From NCBI RefSeq assembly GCF_000002865.3, contig NW_001865044.1, positions 942,001 to 1,006,000 of the forward strand: a DNA stretch of 64,000 bases. The letters run 5' to 3'. Of the stretch, positions 50,294-62,267 are shown piece after piece (position 1 is the first letter of the stretch; every line of letters starts with the position of its first letter). Source of the stretch: Monosiga brevicollis MX1 (Eukaryota > Opisthokonta > Choanoflagellata > Craspedida > Salpingoecidae). Below the pieces are notes generated by a model. That model saw only the letters and a program-made list of their open reading frames with translations. It had not been told where the DNA came from and made no database searches. The translations under genes were made by a program, and so were the position numbers.

Positions 50294-53200
50294 CTAGAGC
50301 GCAGAGTCGGGCGCGTGACCATCAGAGGCCGAGTGGCCCTCGCCGTCAGCTAGGTCGGAACTAGATAGAGCAACTTCACCGGCTCCCAAATGTTGGACTT
50401 GTTCCAGAAGGTGAGTCAGCTCAGCTAATCGTCGCTGTAAACTTTGGTTTTGTTGGGACAGATTTTGCAAGCGCTCATCTTTTTCTGCCAAAGTGGCATG
50501 TATCCGCCGCTTCACATCTTGAAGCTGCTCATCGTGCTGGCTTTGGATTCGAGTCACCTGCTGAGACGCAGCGACCTGACTTTCGAGCAGCTGCTGGCCG
50601 AGTGAGGTGACCTGTGAGCGCAATGCTGTTAGCTCATCCTGGCATTCTGCACGCGCAGTCTCTAAAAAGCCATGCTCCTGCGCACGAAGGGCTTTGAGTT
50701 CGTCGTGTAATGTGGCGTTGGCAGACTGTAGACCCTCGACCCTTCCCTCCAACTCTTGCACGCGCTCGGCGTGAGTGGCTGCCGCGCGCTTGTGGTCGGA
50801 TACTGTAGCCAAAGCCTTGCCTTCGGCATTTTCAAGATCGCGGAGCTGCTCTTCGTATCGTCTCTGCAGCTTCTGTTGCTGCTTTTCATATTGAGCACGC
50901 AAATCATCCTCCCGTCGTTTCTGTTCCTCGGCCAAACGAGTGACCACTTGTTCAATTTCTCGGTCGCGTTGCAGCCGCATTTGATCCCGCAATTCTTCCT
51001 CCTGCAATACAAAAAAAAACGTTTCGGGTGAGGGGCATGGCCAAGACAAAAAAAAGTTGGGACTTGTCAAAACCTTCATCACATTATGTCATCATCAAGG
51101 AGACGTGGGCAGATGCTACCTTGCGGGCAGCCTCCAGTGCCTGTTTTCTTTGCATCATGTCCTCCCAAGTCTGCTTTTCAAGCTGAAACTGCTCAACCTT
51201 GGCTCTCAGGGCTGTCTCATACTCCTCCTGCTTCTGAGCCAGTTGTTCCTTCAAATCTGCAACCAAGGCCTCAGTGGTGATTCGTTCTTCTTGACGCCAA
51301 CGCTGCACCGTTATTTCAGTTTAAGTTGAAAGTACGGGTACAAAGGAGGAAAAAGAAAAGCACGTGACATCAGTCGAGTCATGTTGTGTGTATGATTAGC
51401 AAGAAGAATCGAATCCAAGCCATGCGAGACTGACTTCCATCTGCTCCTGTTGGCGAGCTTGTTCGGCCTGCAGAGCGACGTTGTGATCTGAACGAACTCG
51501 ATCAAGCTCTGCTTGCCATTGGCGACGCTGAACCAGAGACATGCGAAACAGAGCCAATTCAGAAGGTGTATTGGCGCATGCAACAGGTCCTTTCGACATG
51601 ACCCAATAAGGGAACATGAGCTGATAGAGACAGCTTTGATTCAAGCAGAGTCTGGCCTGACCTGTTCTTGGTAGTATTGTTCGTCTTTCTGAATCTGTAA
51701 CTGGTACTTTTCTCGAACAGCAGCCAATTGCTGCTCTTGATATCGTTCGCGCTCTTGTTCGGTGGCACGGCGCGCAGCCTCACGCTCCCTGGAGACAAAT
51801 GTACATGCAATGCACATCATGCGCGCACTTGGTGTTAGCTGGAAAGGTATTGTGCTGTTTTGGAGCAGCGAGTGCATACTGAGACCATGAGTACCTGACT
51901 AATGCTTCAGCATGGGATGTCTCAAGGCGCTCCAACTCGGCTACGTGCGACTGTTTCAACCGCGATATCTAGATGCGAGCGGGCATCATAACATTGGATA
52001 GCCAGTCAGAGGCATCGGACACATGGCATTTGCGCCTGCACTGGCACCACAGCCACCATTGGCAAGCGACCTTCGAGAATTCATTCTACCTCGGCGTCGT
52101 GCTGACGCAACATTCGCTGAAGTTCGGGCTCCATGCCTTTTATAGTCAGCTCTTTTATTTTTTGTTTTTCCTTGGCAATCCAATGCTCTCGCTTGCGTCG
52201 ATCTTCTTCTTTCAAAGTCTAATGATCGCCATCAAGTAGTATCAGGGCAAGTCAACTGTTGGTGCAGTGCCACCTCCAATCCCAACACGAATTTTTACCG
52301 CTTTAGTTCGCGCCAGTTCTTGTTTGCGCTGTTGAGCCATCGCAGTCAGTCTTGGAGAAGGGCAAGCAGTAGGAGTAGAATCAGAATCGAGGGTGAGTTG
52401 TTGGAAAATTAGTGATGTTCTTGACATGCAGTCACCGACACAGGAACAGACTTGCGCTCGGCTTTGCTGGACATGTCTTGCACCGTTTGAGCAAGTTGAG
52501 CACATTGATCTGCGAGATCACGCTTCTCCTGGTATTGTGATATCATAAAGCATCATGAGAATCATTTCTAGCCTGCAAGATGCAAGACCACCTCCTCCTC
52601 TTCAGAACAGAAAACCTGACTACAATTTCCAGCGCAAATCAGATGCGCACTTCTAGAAGTTGGTCTATAAATTGCAAGTGGCGCTTGATAGTAGCCTGAT
52701 GCTCTGCCACGGTCTCGGACCCCATTGCTGCCTTTCCTGCTGAAGCATCATCGGCACCATTTCTGCGTTGTCGTTGTTGCTGTTGATGGTGTTGTTGGAG
52801 CATCCGTTCCAGGTGATGAATGCGCTAATGCATGTGATTGTACACCAACGTGACCGCGAACGGTGTGATCAGGCCTAAAGCGCTTCGTCTCCAAAGCATT
52901 GAACACAAGGTATGAGTCTATATGTACCTTATTTTGTTCCTCAAGACGCTGCTGCTGCTGACGAACCATGTTGGTCACGCCCGAGGCCAAAGTTGCATAT
53001 CGCTACAAGGTGCGTGGCAGGGACACGAAATGAGCACGCCAGAGGGTCCGTATCAACATGAAATAATCTGAATGGAGAGAAAGCGGCGCACCTCTGGCGT
53101 CTGATCGAACTGGATAGAAGGCTCTGTAGCGTGCCTTGCCTGGCAGTGATTCGGCCAGGACGAAAACAAGATAAGATTAAGCGAGTAAGACAATCCCATG

Positions 53201-54315
53201 GAAGATCGTGCCAAACCCGAGTGCGAAACAATGCCAAGCAATCAAAGGGCTCGAGGAGCGAACCAGTAGCTCGTGTATGCCATATTCGTCGACAAATGGC
53301 TCGCGGTTGTGAGGAGCTGCGGCTGACGGGTCGAACACTTGCGGTGAAGAGCCTGCTCCGCTTCCAGGCGTTGATTGATCTGGACCTTGTGCATGGCGAG
53401 GCTCTTGTCCAGCCACCATGGGTACAGGAGACAGGGCAAGGTTGCTCGGTGAGGAAGCATCGTGCAAAAGACGCAGGATGTCGTCAACGGTCCCTTGCCC
53501 AGCTTTTGGAGCTGTGCTGCTGCGTTGTCTTTGAGGATGAGAAGGCTTTGATGACAACTTGACCTCTTGATGCTCCTGTAATGCCGGCGCTGGTGCTGGA
53601 TCTGATTCAGAGTCTTGATCTTCAACACTCCTCTCATAATCCTCTGATTCCGCACTCGAGAGCTCGCGATCATCTGCCTCTTCTTGGCACTGTTGTTGCT
53701 GTTGTTGTTGCTGATGGCGTCGCTCGGCCGCACGCTTCATGGCAGCTAGGCGCGCCAGCCCACTTGAGGGCGCATTATCTTCTGGTCTATCATGCAAGAG
53801 CTTGGCACCTGCTGGGGGGCTGTCCATCTCAGGCTGCATGTCAGAGTTTGCTTGTGAGCTTGCACGCGATGCCAAGGTGTCATTCTCGAATCCACCTGAC
53901 CCTCGACTGCTGCGCGTGACCTCTAGCTGTTGTGAGTGCTCGGGCCCCGAAATCGTTCGGCGAGGTGCGGGTTGTGGTGGGCTGGAAAGTGGCTCCGAGT
54001 CACCGGCTGAGTCGCGAGCCAAGACCAAAGCACGCCGCGATGCCGATGCCGATGACGGCAACGCCGCCTACGATTTTACAGTTTTGTATCAAAAGGTGAG
54101 CGAGAGAGAAAAGCAGCAGACGGCGAAGATCGGGCAAGGATGCGGCATGAGAGATCAAAATTAAGGGACACTGCTCTCCTGGTCCTTGAGGCTGGGCTAT
54201 AGGTCATCAGTAACATCAGGGACTGCCTGAAGCACACGAGCGCGTTCCAAACCTGATGGGCTTTATAGCGGCGCGCGGCTCCACCGGATTCGGAGAGGGG
54301 CCGTCGCAGAGCCAT
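50294..54315 (-). CDS. CEP131: CEP131/AZI1-like centriolar satellite and ciliary coiled-coil protein
   Basis: Centrosomal/ciliary coiled-coil protein required for cilium assembly in animals. Thirteen exons on the minus strand: 54315-54253, 54067-53264, 53139-53092, 53002-52928, 52824-52651, 52528-52452, 52350-52299, 52218-52090, 51968-51895, 51788-51662, 51527-51435, 51302-51120, 51001-50294; 868 residues (human 1,083). The N-terminal third is disordered, rich in Ser/Pro with a poly-Gln run near residue 140. From about residue 305 it is coiled coil. Diagnostic matches to CEP131 are HQATIKRHLQFIDQLLE, KREHWIAKEKQKIKELTIKG with MEPELQRML, and the C-terminal EELRDQMRLQRDREIEQVV and DVKRRIHATLAEKDERL. 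I do not see the IQ motif of human CEP131. Exon 1 (MALRRPLSESGG) is inferred. Divergent from CAMTA across a CT-rich spacer. Presence of CEP131 argues for a flagellated organism. Confidence 0.88.
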
Positions 54316-54545
54316 CGTGGGGAGTCAACGTGCTTCGTCGTTGCTGCTGAGCAACAAGCGTAACCACCCAAACCCAAACCCCCTCTCTCAGCCGACCCGC
54401 TTCAACTGGCCCCGCATCATGCGCTATCCTCCTCTCACCACCACCACCTCAACCCTCACCCACACACCCTCACACACACACTCGCTCTCTCACACACACA
54501 CCAAGCGCGCGACAAAACGGCTCGAAATTCAAATTTTTCACACAT

Positions 54546-55118
<573 letters not shown>

Positions 55119-55327
55119 TGACTGCGCCCTCATCGATGATGGATTGAAGGCGCCGTGGGGGGCGGGGGGCACCAACGTGCCATGACATGACAGGACCCTG
55201 GCTCTGAGGTCAAGCCGACGTGCTTATGAATGTATCAACGACTTGCCATGTACACCGGTATGGCCAGGCTCTCTGTCCAGATTCTCGGTGAATATCGTGA
55301 TGTCTTTGTAGCGGTTTTGCTTAGTCA

Positions 55328-58163
55328 ATGACCCTGGTCGGTTGCGCGGCGGATACAGACGAGGAGCGCCATCAGTTGGCCGCATTCCGCGAGCATGACC
55401 TCCCCGTGTCACCATGCGCCGAGTTTTGCCGGCATAGTACCACTTGGCTTGATAACCAGGTCAGCGCCTGCAGACGCTCCAGCCCGCTGGTGCGCGCAAG
55501 CCCCTACCTGCTGCCCGCCCTGACCTCATACAAGCGGATGACCCTTGGCTGTACAGACCATTGCCAGTTTATTGCTCAGCTTTGAACGTCACCCAGAATG
55601 GGTCGCAACAACCGTGCCACACGCGTAAGACATTTGAAGCATCTCAATCATCGTGTAACTTGACACATGAGCCCGTTAACGGCGTCTCAACCCATGCTAT
55701 AGGCTACGCAGTGGCGACCTGTATCTATACGACCGAGCGCAGGTACGCTTTGGGCGGTCACCAGGCATCTGGCCTTCTTGTGGCTATCTCACCATGCAGT
55801 GGCTCAACCAGGTCAACTTTCGACAAGACGGCCACGAATGGCTCCGTCGATCCGGCAGCACAGCTGTTCGCGAAGACCATTACAAACTACGCATAGATGG
55901 ACAAGAGGTCAGCGGCGACGGCAGCCCGCTGTCACCCATGAAGCGCCAACATTGTGCTCCTCTTAACACCCAACTTTTGTTTTGAAACTGTGCGCCCTGA
56001 CGCGTCCCTTTGCAGCAACTCTATGGATGCTACTCGCACTCGGCTGTCCAGCCCGGCTTTCGCCGTCGCTGCTACTGGCTACTCAAACATCCTCGAATCG
56101 TCTTGGTCCACTACCTGCAAACAGGCAAAACCCCTGACACGGTTCGTCTCAAGAGTGAACTTTACTCGCCCGCGTCCTCGACACGGCACTTTAGCATGGG
56201 TTTGAGGGCTTGTCCAGGCATTGTCTGTGGGGAATACCGTGGGTGTGCTCGCTGGTTATAACCTGATCCCTGATCTCGCTGACGATGCGCATCTATGCCG
56301 CAATCCTTTTTTTTCATGCCTTGTTTTACTGTTTGTTTGTTTGTTGGTTGGTTGGTTGTTGTTTTTTTGTTTTGAATGCTGAGGCAGGTTGGCATGCTCC
56401 AAACGCTGGCCAACGTCGATGACACTGTTTTCTCTGCGGCAACCAACCTCATTCTACAAGAACCCAACCTGGAGATGGATTTGGACCTTGATTGGAGTGC
56501 TTTGGCCCCGCGAGGCAGAGATGCCCATGCGCACACCTTGCCACCCGCATTGCCGGAGCTGCAGATGCTACCCCAAGCGACTGCCTTTGAACCAAAGTCA
56601 GAACCAGTCACCGCAGCCGCGGCCCAATCACCACGTGGCAATCTTGCGCCGCCTTCTGCTCGAGGACGCCCCGCCCCTCTTGCCAGTTCGGTGGTGTTGG
56701 CAGCTGTAACCGCATATGCGCCGCGCCGTTGCAGCGTCCAAGGTGGCGTGGAGGTCCTTGTCATCGGCCCCTGGCCCGTCGGATTTACCGGATTTTCTGT
56801 TCGCCTGAACGAAACCTTGTGTGCGGCCCGTCAGATTCACCCGGGTGTGCTGACTTTTATCGCGCCTGCTACCTCGCATCCCGGTGTGCAGCAGCTTCAG
56901 GTCAGCGCGTGTTAGCCTACCAACTGATGAAAGCTGAGCAGTGACCTGTGCATTATATAGGACGCTCAAGTTGTTTTGACCTGCAAACTTGATATCCTAG
57001 GTCTGCCGACATGGCCAGGCCATTAGCATAACTGTCCCTTTCGAATATGACACAGAGCCCGAGGCACATTTGCCCAGTCAGAACGACCAACCCACTGCTG
57101 CGACGGAGCCAACGCCCGACCCTGTCGCGACTGGTTTGTTGATCGAGCTTTGCGTGAACACGCTGTGTGTTGATGGCACATGACGCTTGCATAGAAGCGT
57201 GCCTTCGTGCTCGTTGAATCTGAAATCATTTGCTCGAAACATGTGCTCCTTCTCAGGCTCACCTTTGCGGGGATTGAACTGGCGTGACTTTTTACAAGAC
57301 GAAGGCCTTGCAAGGCTGGGATCTTTATCACTTTCGGGCTGTACGTCTCATCTCATCAGACGCGTGCACCTCTGTGTGCCGTTGTCTCCGTTTCTGTTGC
57401 TGATGCTCCGTGCAAGTGCCGACGGCTGGCTGCGCGATACCACACAGCGTTGCGTTCGCCACACTTATTGACCATATTTGTGGGGTAATCCTCGTTTCTT
57501 TCAGCTGCTGTCGACGAAACTGCTTCTCCGGCCGAGCAACGCCTCACGTATCGCGCGGCCCGCACGATTCAAGTGGCTTTTCGTCAATACTTGGTAAGCA
57601 ACCACCAACTGCTATTGGCTGCCGGCTATCGCGCCAAAACCAATGCTAATCATTGAAGAGATGAGCAATGCCTACCAGAGTCTGAGGGTGTTGATTGATC
57701 ATCAAATTCTGATCTTCCCGTGCGATTGACCAGCGACGGAATCAGGAGCGCAAGGAGTCGGCGGCCATGGCAATTCAAACGTTCTACCGCAAGTACAAAA
57801 GAGTTGTTGAGCAAGAGGAACGGGAAAGAGCTGCTCGCGTGATTCAGCGCCAATTTCGCCGACGCCACCAACAGGGCGCAGACAGTAGCGCTGTGACAAG
57901 CCCATCAACTCCCAGGTGTGCCCCTCGCGCGCAAAGCTCTTTTGTTTTCGTTTCGCCTCTTCGTCGACAACCCTACGACAGAGGAGCTGTTGGCGTCGGT
58001 TTGAAGGACAGATCGTTGGGTGCTGACGATTGTATCTCTTTGTCATTGCCGCTCTCCACACAGGTCACGCACGCAATCAGGAAGTCGTCGCCGCACAGCT
58101 TCGTCGACGCTATCACCAAGGGAGGAACGCGCGGCCAAAGTCATTCTAGATTTTTTGCGCAAG
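55328..58163 (+). CDS. CAMTA-like: Calmodulin-binding transcription activator (CG-1, IPT/TIG, IQ)
   Basis: Nuclear transcription factor of the CAMTA family, which binds CG-rich DNA through CG-1 and calmodulin through IQ motifs. Exons fitted: 55328-55459, 55557-55624, 55703-55742, 55812-55907, 56016-56141, 56388-56900, 57001-57133, 57257-57340, 57505-57593, 57734-57915, 58064-58163; at least 521 residues. CG-1 (about 40-154) reads TIASLLLSFERHPEW, SGDLYLYDRAQVNFRQDGHE, REDHYKLRIDGQEQLYGCYS and FRRRCYWLLKHPRIVLVHYL. An IPT/TIG domain (about 245-345: VQGGVEVLVIGPWP, HPGVLTFIAPATS) follows. IQ-type helices come next (AARTIQVAFRQYL, AAMAIQTFYRKYKR, AARVIQRQFRRRH). No ankyrin repeats are seen between IPT and IQ. 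The last coding exon is unresolved: the frame after LDFLRK either reads through to a TAA near 58313, splices to a two-codon exon at 58315-58323, or uses an exon near 58355. Confidence 0.88.
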
Positions 58164-58629
58164 GTACGAACACACCATGTTTCAGGCCTCCCCGATCTGA
58201 CGCTCTCACCATGCTTGTCATTGGCGACCAACCACCTTCCTCACTTGATATATGGGCTTTTCTTGGGCAGCACCACAAAACAAATCGTCCTTCCTAGACT
58301 TGCCCCGAGCTAAGGTTCGATAAGTGTCTTTTGATTTGGCCTATCCTCCTGCAGAGAGCATTTTCATTCTTTGCAGCCTTCGCGGCTGTGCCGCTCGTAT
58401 GTACATGTTCATCATTCGCTTGTCTCTATCCGCGTGTTTGTGGCACACACAAGTCTTGCCAGCTGGTTGACCAAGACGAGCAATTCAATCCACATGCATC
58501 GCCCCAAAAAAAAACTGTTTGACGCTCTCAACCCCGAAATTCGTTGAAAATTCGTCCAAAACTCTGTCAAAACTCTCGTTTTGGTCACAAGCATTAAACC
58601 AATTTTTTTAAAAAAATTTCGCGGGAGCC
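58164..58629. other. Spacer between CAMTA and PGPEP1, with unresolved CAMTA terminus
   Basis: About 470 bp on the same strand. It includes possible CAMTA terminal acceptors (CTAAG at 58310-58314 and CTGCAG near 58350) and A/T-rich sequence (58500-58620) just before the PGPEP1 ATG. No other gene recognised. Confidence 0.5.
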
Positions 58630-59794
58630 ATGACGCTTCTTTTAACTGGATTTGAGCCGTTTGGCAGTCATGTCGTCAATCCCTCCTGGGAGGTTGGTCT
58701 CGTGCTGGATCTGCGAGGGGGATTGGATGGGGCGGCGGCAACTTGGGTTGTAGGCCAAGGCAGTGGGTGCTGTAGCCCCCCAGAAACTCAATCCCGTTGA
58801 TGATGTGGTCGGCATGACGCAGGTCGCGCACCGACTGGACGGTGCAAAGCTGGGTGGATTGACGGTTTCAGCACATCGATTGCCTGTGGATTATCGTACG
58901 TGAGCTTATGCCGGATATCACCCGCTGGTTTGCGTTGCAAGAGGGGCTTCGGGGGCAGCCTCATTCTGTCTTTGAACCACGGACAGGCAAAGTAGACCAG
59001 GTGTTACCGAAGGTTTGGGCACAGCACGCTCCCTCGGCGGTCAAGTTGTGCGTTCACATGGGGGTGGGCAAGGCAGAGGCGCTTCGCTTGGAGTATCGAG
59101 CGCGACGGGGCCCGTACGTGCGCAAGGACAACGCGCATCATTCGCCGGCCTCCGAGGTATGGACTGCCAATGGATCTTGTGATGGTGCAGGCCCACGCCC
59201 TTACTTCCACTATTCTTACTCGAACGGCCTGCTACAGCGTCATTCCTGCACGGGGCCAGACGAGCTGCGCACGCCCATCGACCTGCCACGGGTAAGCGGC
59301 CGCTGGCCACGAGCGAAATGAATGTCGGCAGCGCATCTGGAGAGCCGTGCCACTCACACCTGCAGTTGCTTAGGTGCTTCGAGATGTCGAGGACACGCGA
59401 CCCCTACCACTGCGCGTTTCGGTGAATGCTGGCTTGTATCTCTGTGAATACGTGTACTACCATAGGTGCGCTTCAGACATGTGCAAGTGTGAGTTGTCGT
59501 ACAAACCGTTCCATTACACGGGCTGACGAGCGGGGGCGGTCTTGTTCGCGTAGCTTGGCCTCGCATGCCGACGTGCCGAGTGTCTTTCTTCATCTACCGC
59601 CCTTTGGGCAGCCGTTGTCAGCTGTTGAGCTGCAAGCTGCCACTGCGCTTGTTTTGGAGGTAAGCTACATCGACTATGAAGGCAGCTTTGGCGGCCAAAA
59701 CGCTCATGCCGCTGTGTTGGACCGACGTATGGCATTTATGCCCCTCTCGCTCAGCGCACAGCGCGGGTGGTCTGCGCAGGACAGCCCAGCTTGA
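58630..59794 (+). CDS. PGPEP1: Pyroglutamyl-peptidase I (family C15)
   Basis: Cytosolic cysteine peptidase that removes N-terminal pyroglutamate from peptides. Exons: 58630-58692, 58823-58895, 58987-59291, 59374-59465, 59554-59794; 257 residues (human 209). Start MTLLLTGFEPFGSHVVNPSW is the classic C15 N terminus. The catalytic triad is visible: Glu about 81 in EALRLEYRAR, Cys about 171 in VNAGLYLCEYVYYH, His about 191 in VFLHLPPFGQPL. The extra length lies in an insertion before the Cys exon and in a ~45-residue C-terminal tail after TALVLE. That tail depends on not splicing at a GTAAGC at 59659, so the last 45 residues are uncertain. The NUDT15-like start codon lies only 110 bp downstream on the same strand. 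Confidence 0.9.
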
Positions 59795-59904
59795 CTTTGC
59801 ATCAACCAGCACCACCGCGCCCCAAGGTGCGTCACTTTATTCCTATTATGTGAGCGGGGCGGCTTGTACGACGTGGGTCCCGTTTGCTCATTTCAGCCTG
59901 ATGA

Positions 59905-60483
59905 ATGTTACAGGTCGGCGTGGTCTGCTTTGTTCGTGCCGAAGCACATCCGGGCTGCATCTTGTTGGGTCGTCGACTTGCGCGCCACAGCGACGGCAAT
60001 CCGAAGGGTCAAGGCACGTTTGCTGCACCAGGCGGACACTTGGAATTTGGGGAGGATATTATCACTGCCGCCCAGCGGGAGGTGCGCGAAGAATGTGGCG
60101 TGAGCTTGCATAATGCTGCACTGTCAGCCACCTTCAACGTGATTGATGCGCCGAGTCACTATCACTTTATCGTCTTGGCCGTTGTTGGTGACATTCACGA
60201 GGTGAGCAGTCGCGTTCCAGGTGTGCGACGGCACGGACAGGCAAGGATTGAAGGGAGCACGCCGAGGCGATGCAGCAGACCGACAATCTCCCCATGGCGC
60301 CAGTGGATGCTCATCGTCCCTGTCCCTCGTGTGGCTGACTCTGGATGGCTGGCACAGGAGCCCGTCAATGCAGAGCCCTCCAAATGTGAGGGCTGGTTTT
60401 GGCACGAGTGGCAGCAGCCTTTGCCCCAACCCACGTTCCAGAGCCTCGTCGTTGCGCGCGACCAAGCCTTTTCGCCATTTTAG
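59905..60483 (+). CDS. NUDT15-like: NUDT15-like Nudix hydrolase
   Basis: Nudix hydrolase resembling NUDT15/MTH2, which hydrolyses oxidised or modified nucleoside triphosphates to monophosphates. Exons 59905-60201 and 60358-60483 give 140 residues (human 164). The start MLQVGVVCFVRAEAHPGCIL runs into the core. The Nudix box is complete: G-H-L-E-F-G-E ... R-E-V-R-E-E-C-G-V. The second exon, EPVNAEPSKCEGWFWHEW, matches the NUDT15 segment before its C terminus. The intron (156 bp, GTGAGC...CAG) has no stop and keeps frame, so a retained form would be a 192-residue protein with a 52-residue insertion. Upstream splice signals could also extend or fuse the frame with PGPEP1, but ATG 59905 is simplest. 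Confidence 0.87.
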   Translation: MLQVGVVCFVRAEAHPGCILLGRRLARHSDGNPKGQGTFAAPGGHLEFGEDIITAAQREVREECGVSLHNAALSATFNVIDAPSHYHFIVLAVVGDIHEVSSRVPGVRRHGQARIEGSTPRRCSRPTISPWRQWMLIVPVPRVADSGWLAQEPVNAEPSKCEGWFWHEWQQPLPQPTFQSLVVARDQAFSPF

Positions 60484-60627
60484 TCGGGGCCCGAGGGGCG
60501 CAGAGCGCCCACGGCTTGAGTTGAGCCACTGTATTGGTCAGATTCGCTTAGCAGGCTTTCAATTGATGAGAGAATGAGAACAACCAACTGTACAGAGTAG
60601 CCGAGAGCGGCTGGACCGACGCTGGGC

Positions 60628-61387
60628 TCATTGCGGGTGCGCAAACATTTGCTCAATGCCTTGCTGAAAGCTGGCTTTGGCGTCGGCAGAGACGGCTTGC
60701 TCATCCAAGTAGACGTCAAAGAGGGCACGGGCGACACGAGGTGCCTTGATGGTGACTGGCAAGCCACCCTCGAGGCCGATGACAAGCAGATCCCGGCGCG
60801 GCTCCCAGTCAAAGCAAAGTCGGGAATGCACGGCAAAAGATTGGCCTTGTGAAACCTGCAGCAGAGCTGCAGACAGTTCCTGAAGTTCGGCTGCGGCGGC
60901 TTCATCCCCAGTCGGTAGGCGGGGCGCCACGCTGTCGGCCAGGGCCTCGATCATGGTAGCTTGATCAACAGTGCGGGCAAAGGCAAGCTCGAGGCGGGCG
61001 GCAACGTGGCCCGCTTGGATGTCAGGCAGGGAGAACTGTTGACATGCCTTTGCATCATCCCGATCCACAAACAAGCCCACTGCGTAGACGCTGAACAAGC
61101 CATACTTTTTGCTGCCGAGTGAGATTCAATCAAGCAGGATCGTGAGACTACCACGCAGGAAGGTTGTGATGTTGGAGCACGCGCGCGCGCTTGGGGATCG
61201 CAGGGCGGGAGACTCACCGGCAGCCATGGCCCAAGAGCTGGAAGCGGCCGCTCGAGGTGGGGAAGGCAATCTTGGTGATGGGTTCGACGCTGGTGGTTGC
61301 CGTGTCACAAGCCACGCACAAGCCAGCCCCCAACCCTACACCTGCAATCAAGCCGAGCCCCGTTCCAAAAATCTCAGCAGCTGGCAT
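60628..61387 (-). CDS. Chalcone-isomerase-like domain protein
   Basis: Two exons on the minus strand (61387-61218 and 61111-60628) give 217 residues. The N terminus has a hydrophobic Gly-rich segment (GLGLIAGVGLGAGLCVAC), possibly a membrane anchor or organelle signal. Then comes a chalcone-isomerase fold: ITKIAFPTSSGRFQLLGHG, RKKYGLFSVYAVGLFVDRDD, a helix-rich middle (VDQATMIEALADSVAPRL) and GGLPVTIKAPRVARALFDVY near the end. In fungi, protists and bacteria such proteins are usually not true chalcone isomerases but fatty-acid-binding-like relatives. Catalytic function is therefore not claimed. Convergent with NUDT15 (145 bp gap) and divergent from the TBC gene. Confidence 0.8.

Positions 61388-62267
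<880 letters not shown>

Noticed and set aside
55800-55811. CAMTA exon 4 starting with TGG CTC AAC CAG
   Set aside because: An acceptor 12 bases later (start at 55812) aligns the CG-1 domain without an insertion, so the later acceptor was preferred.
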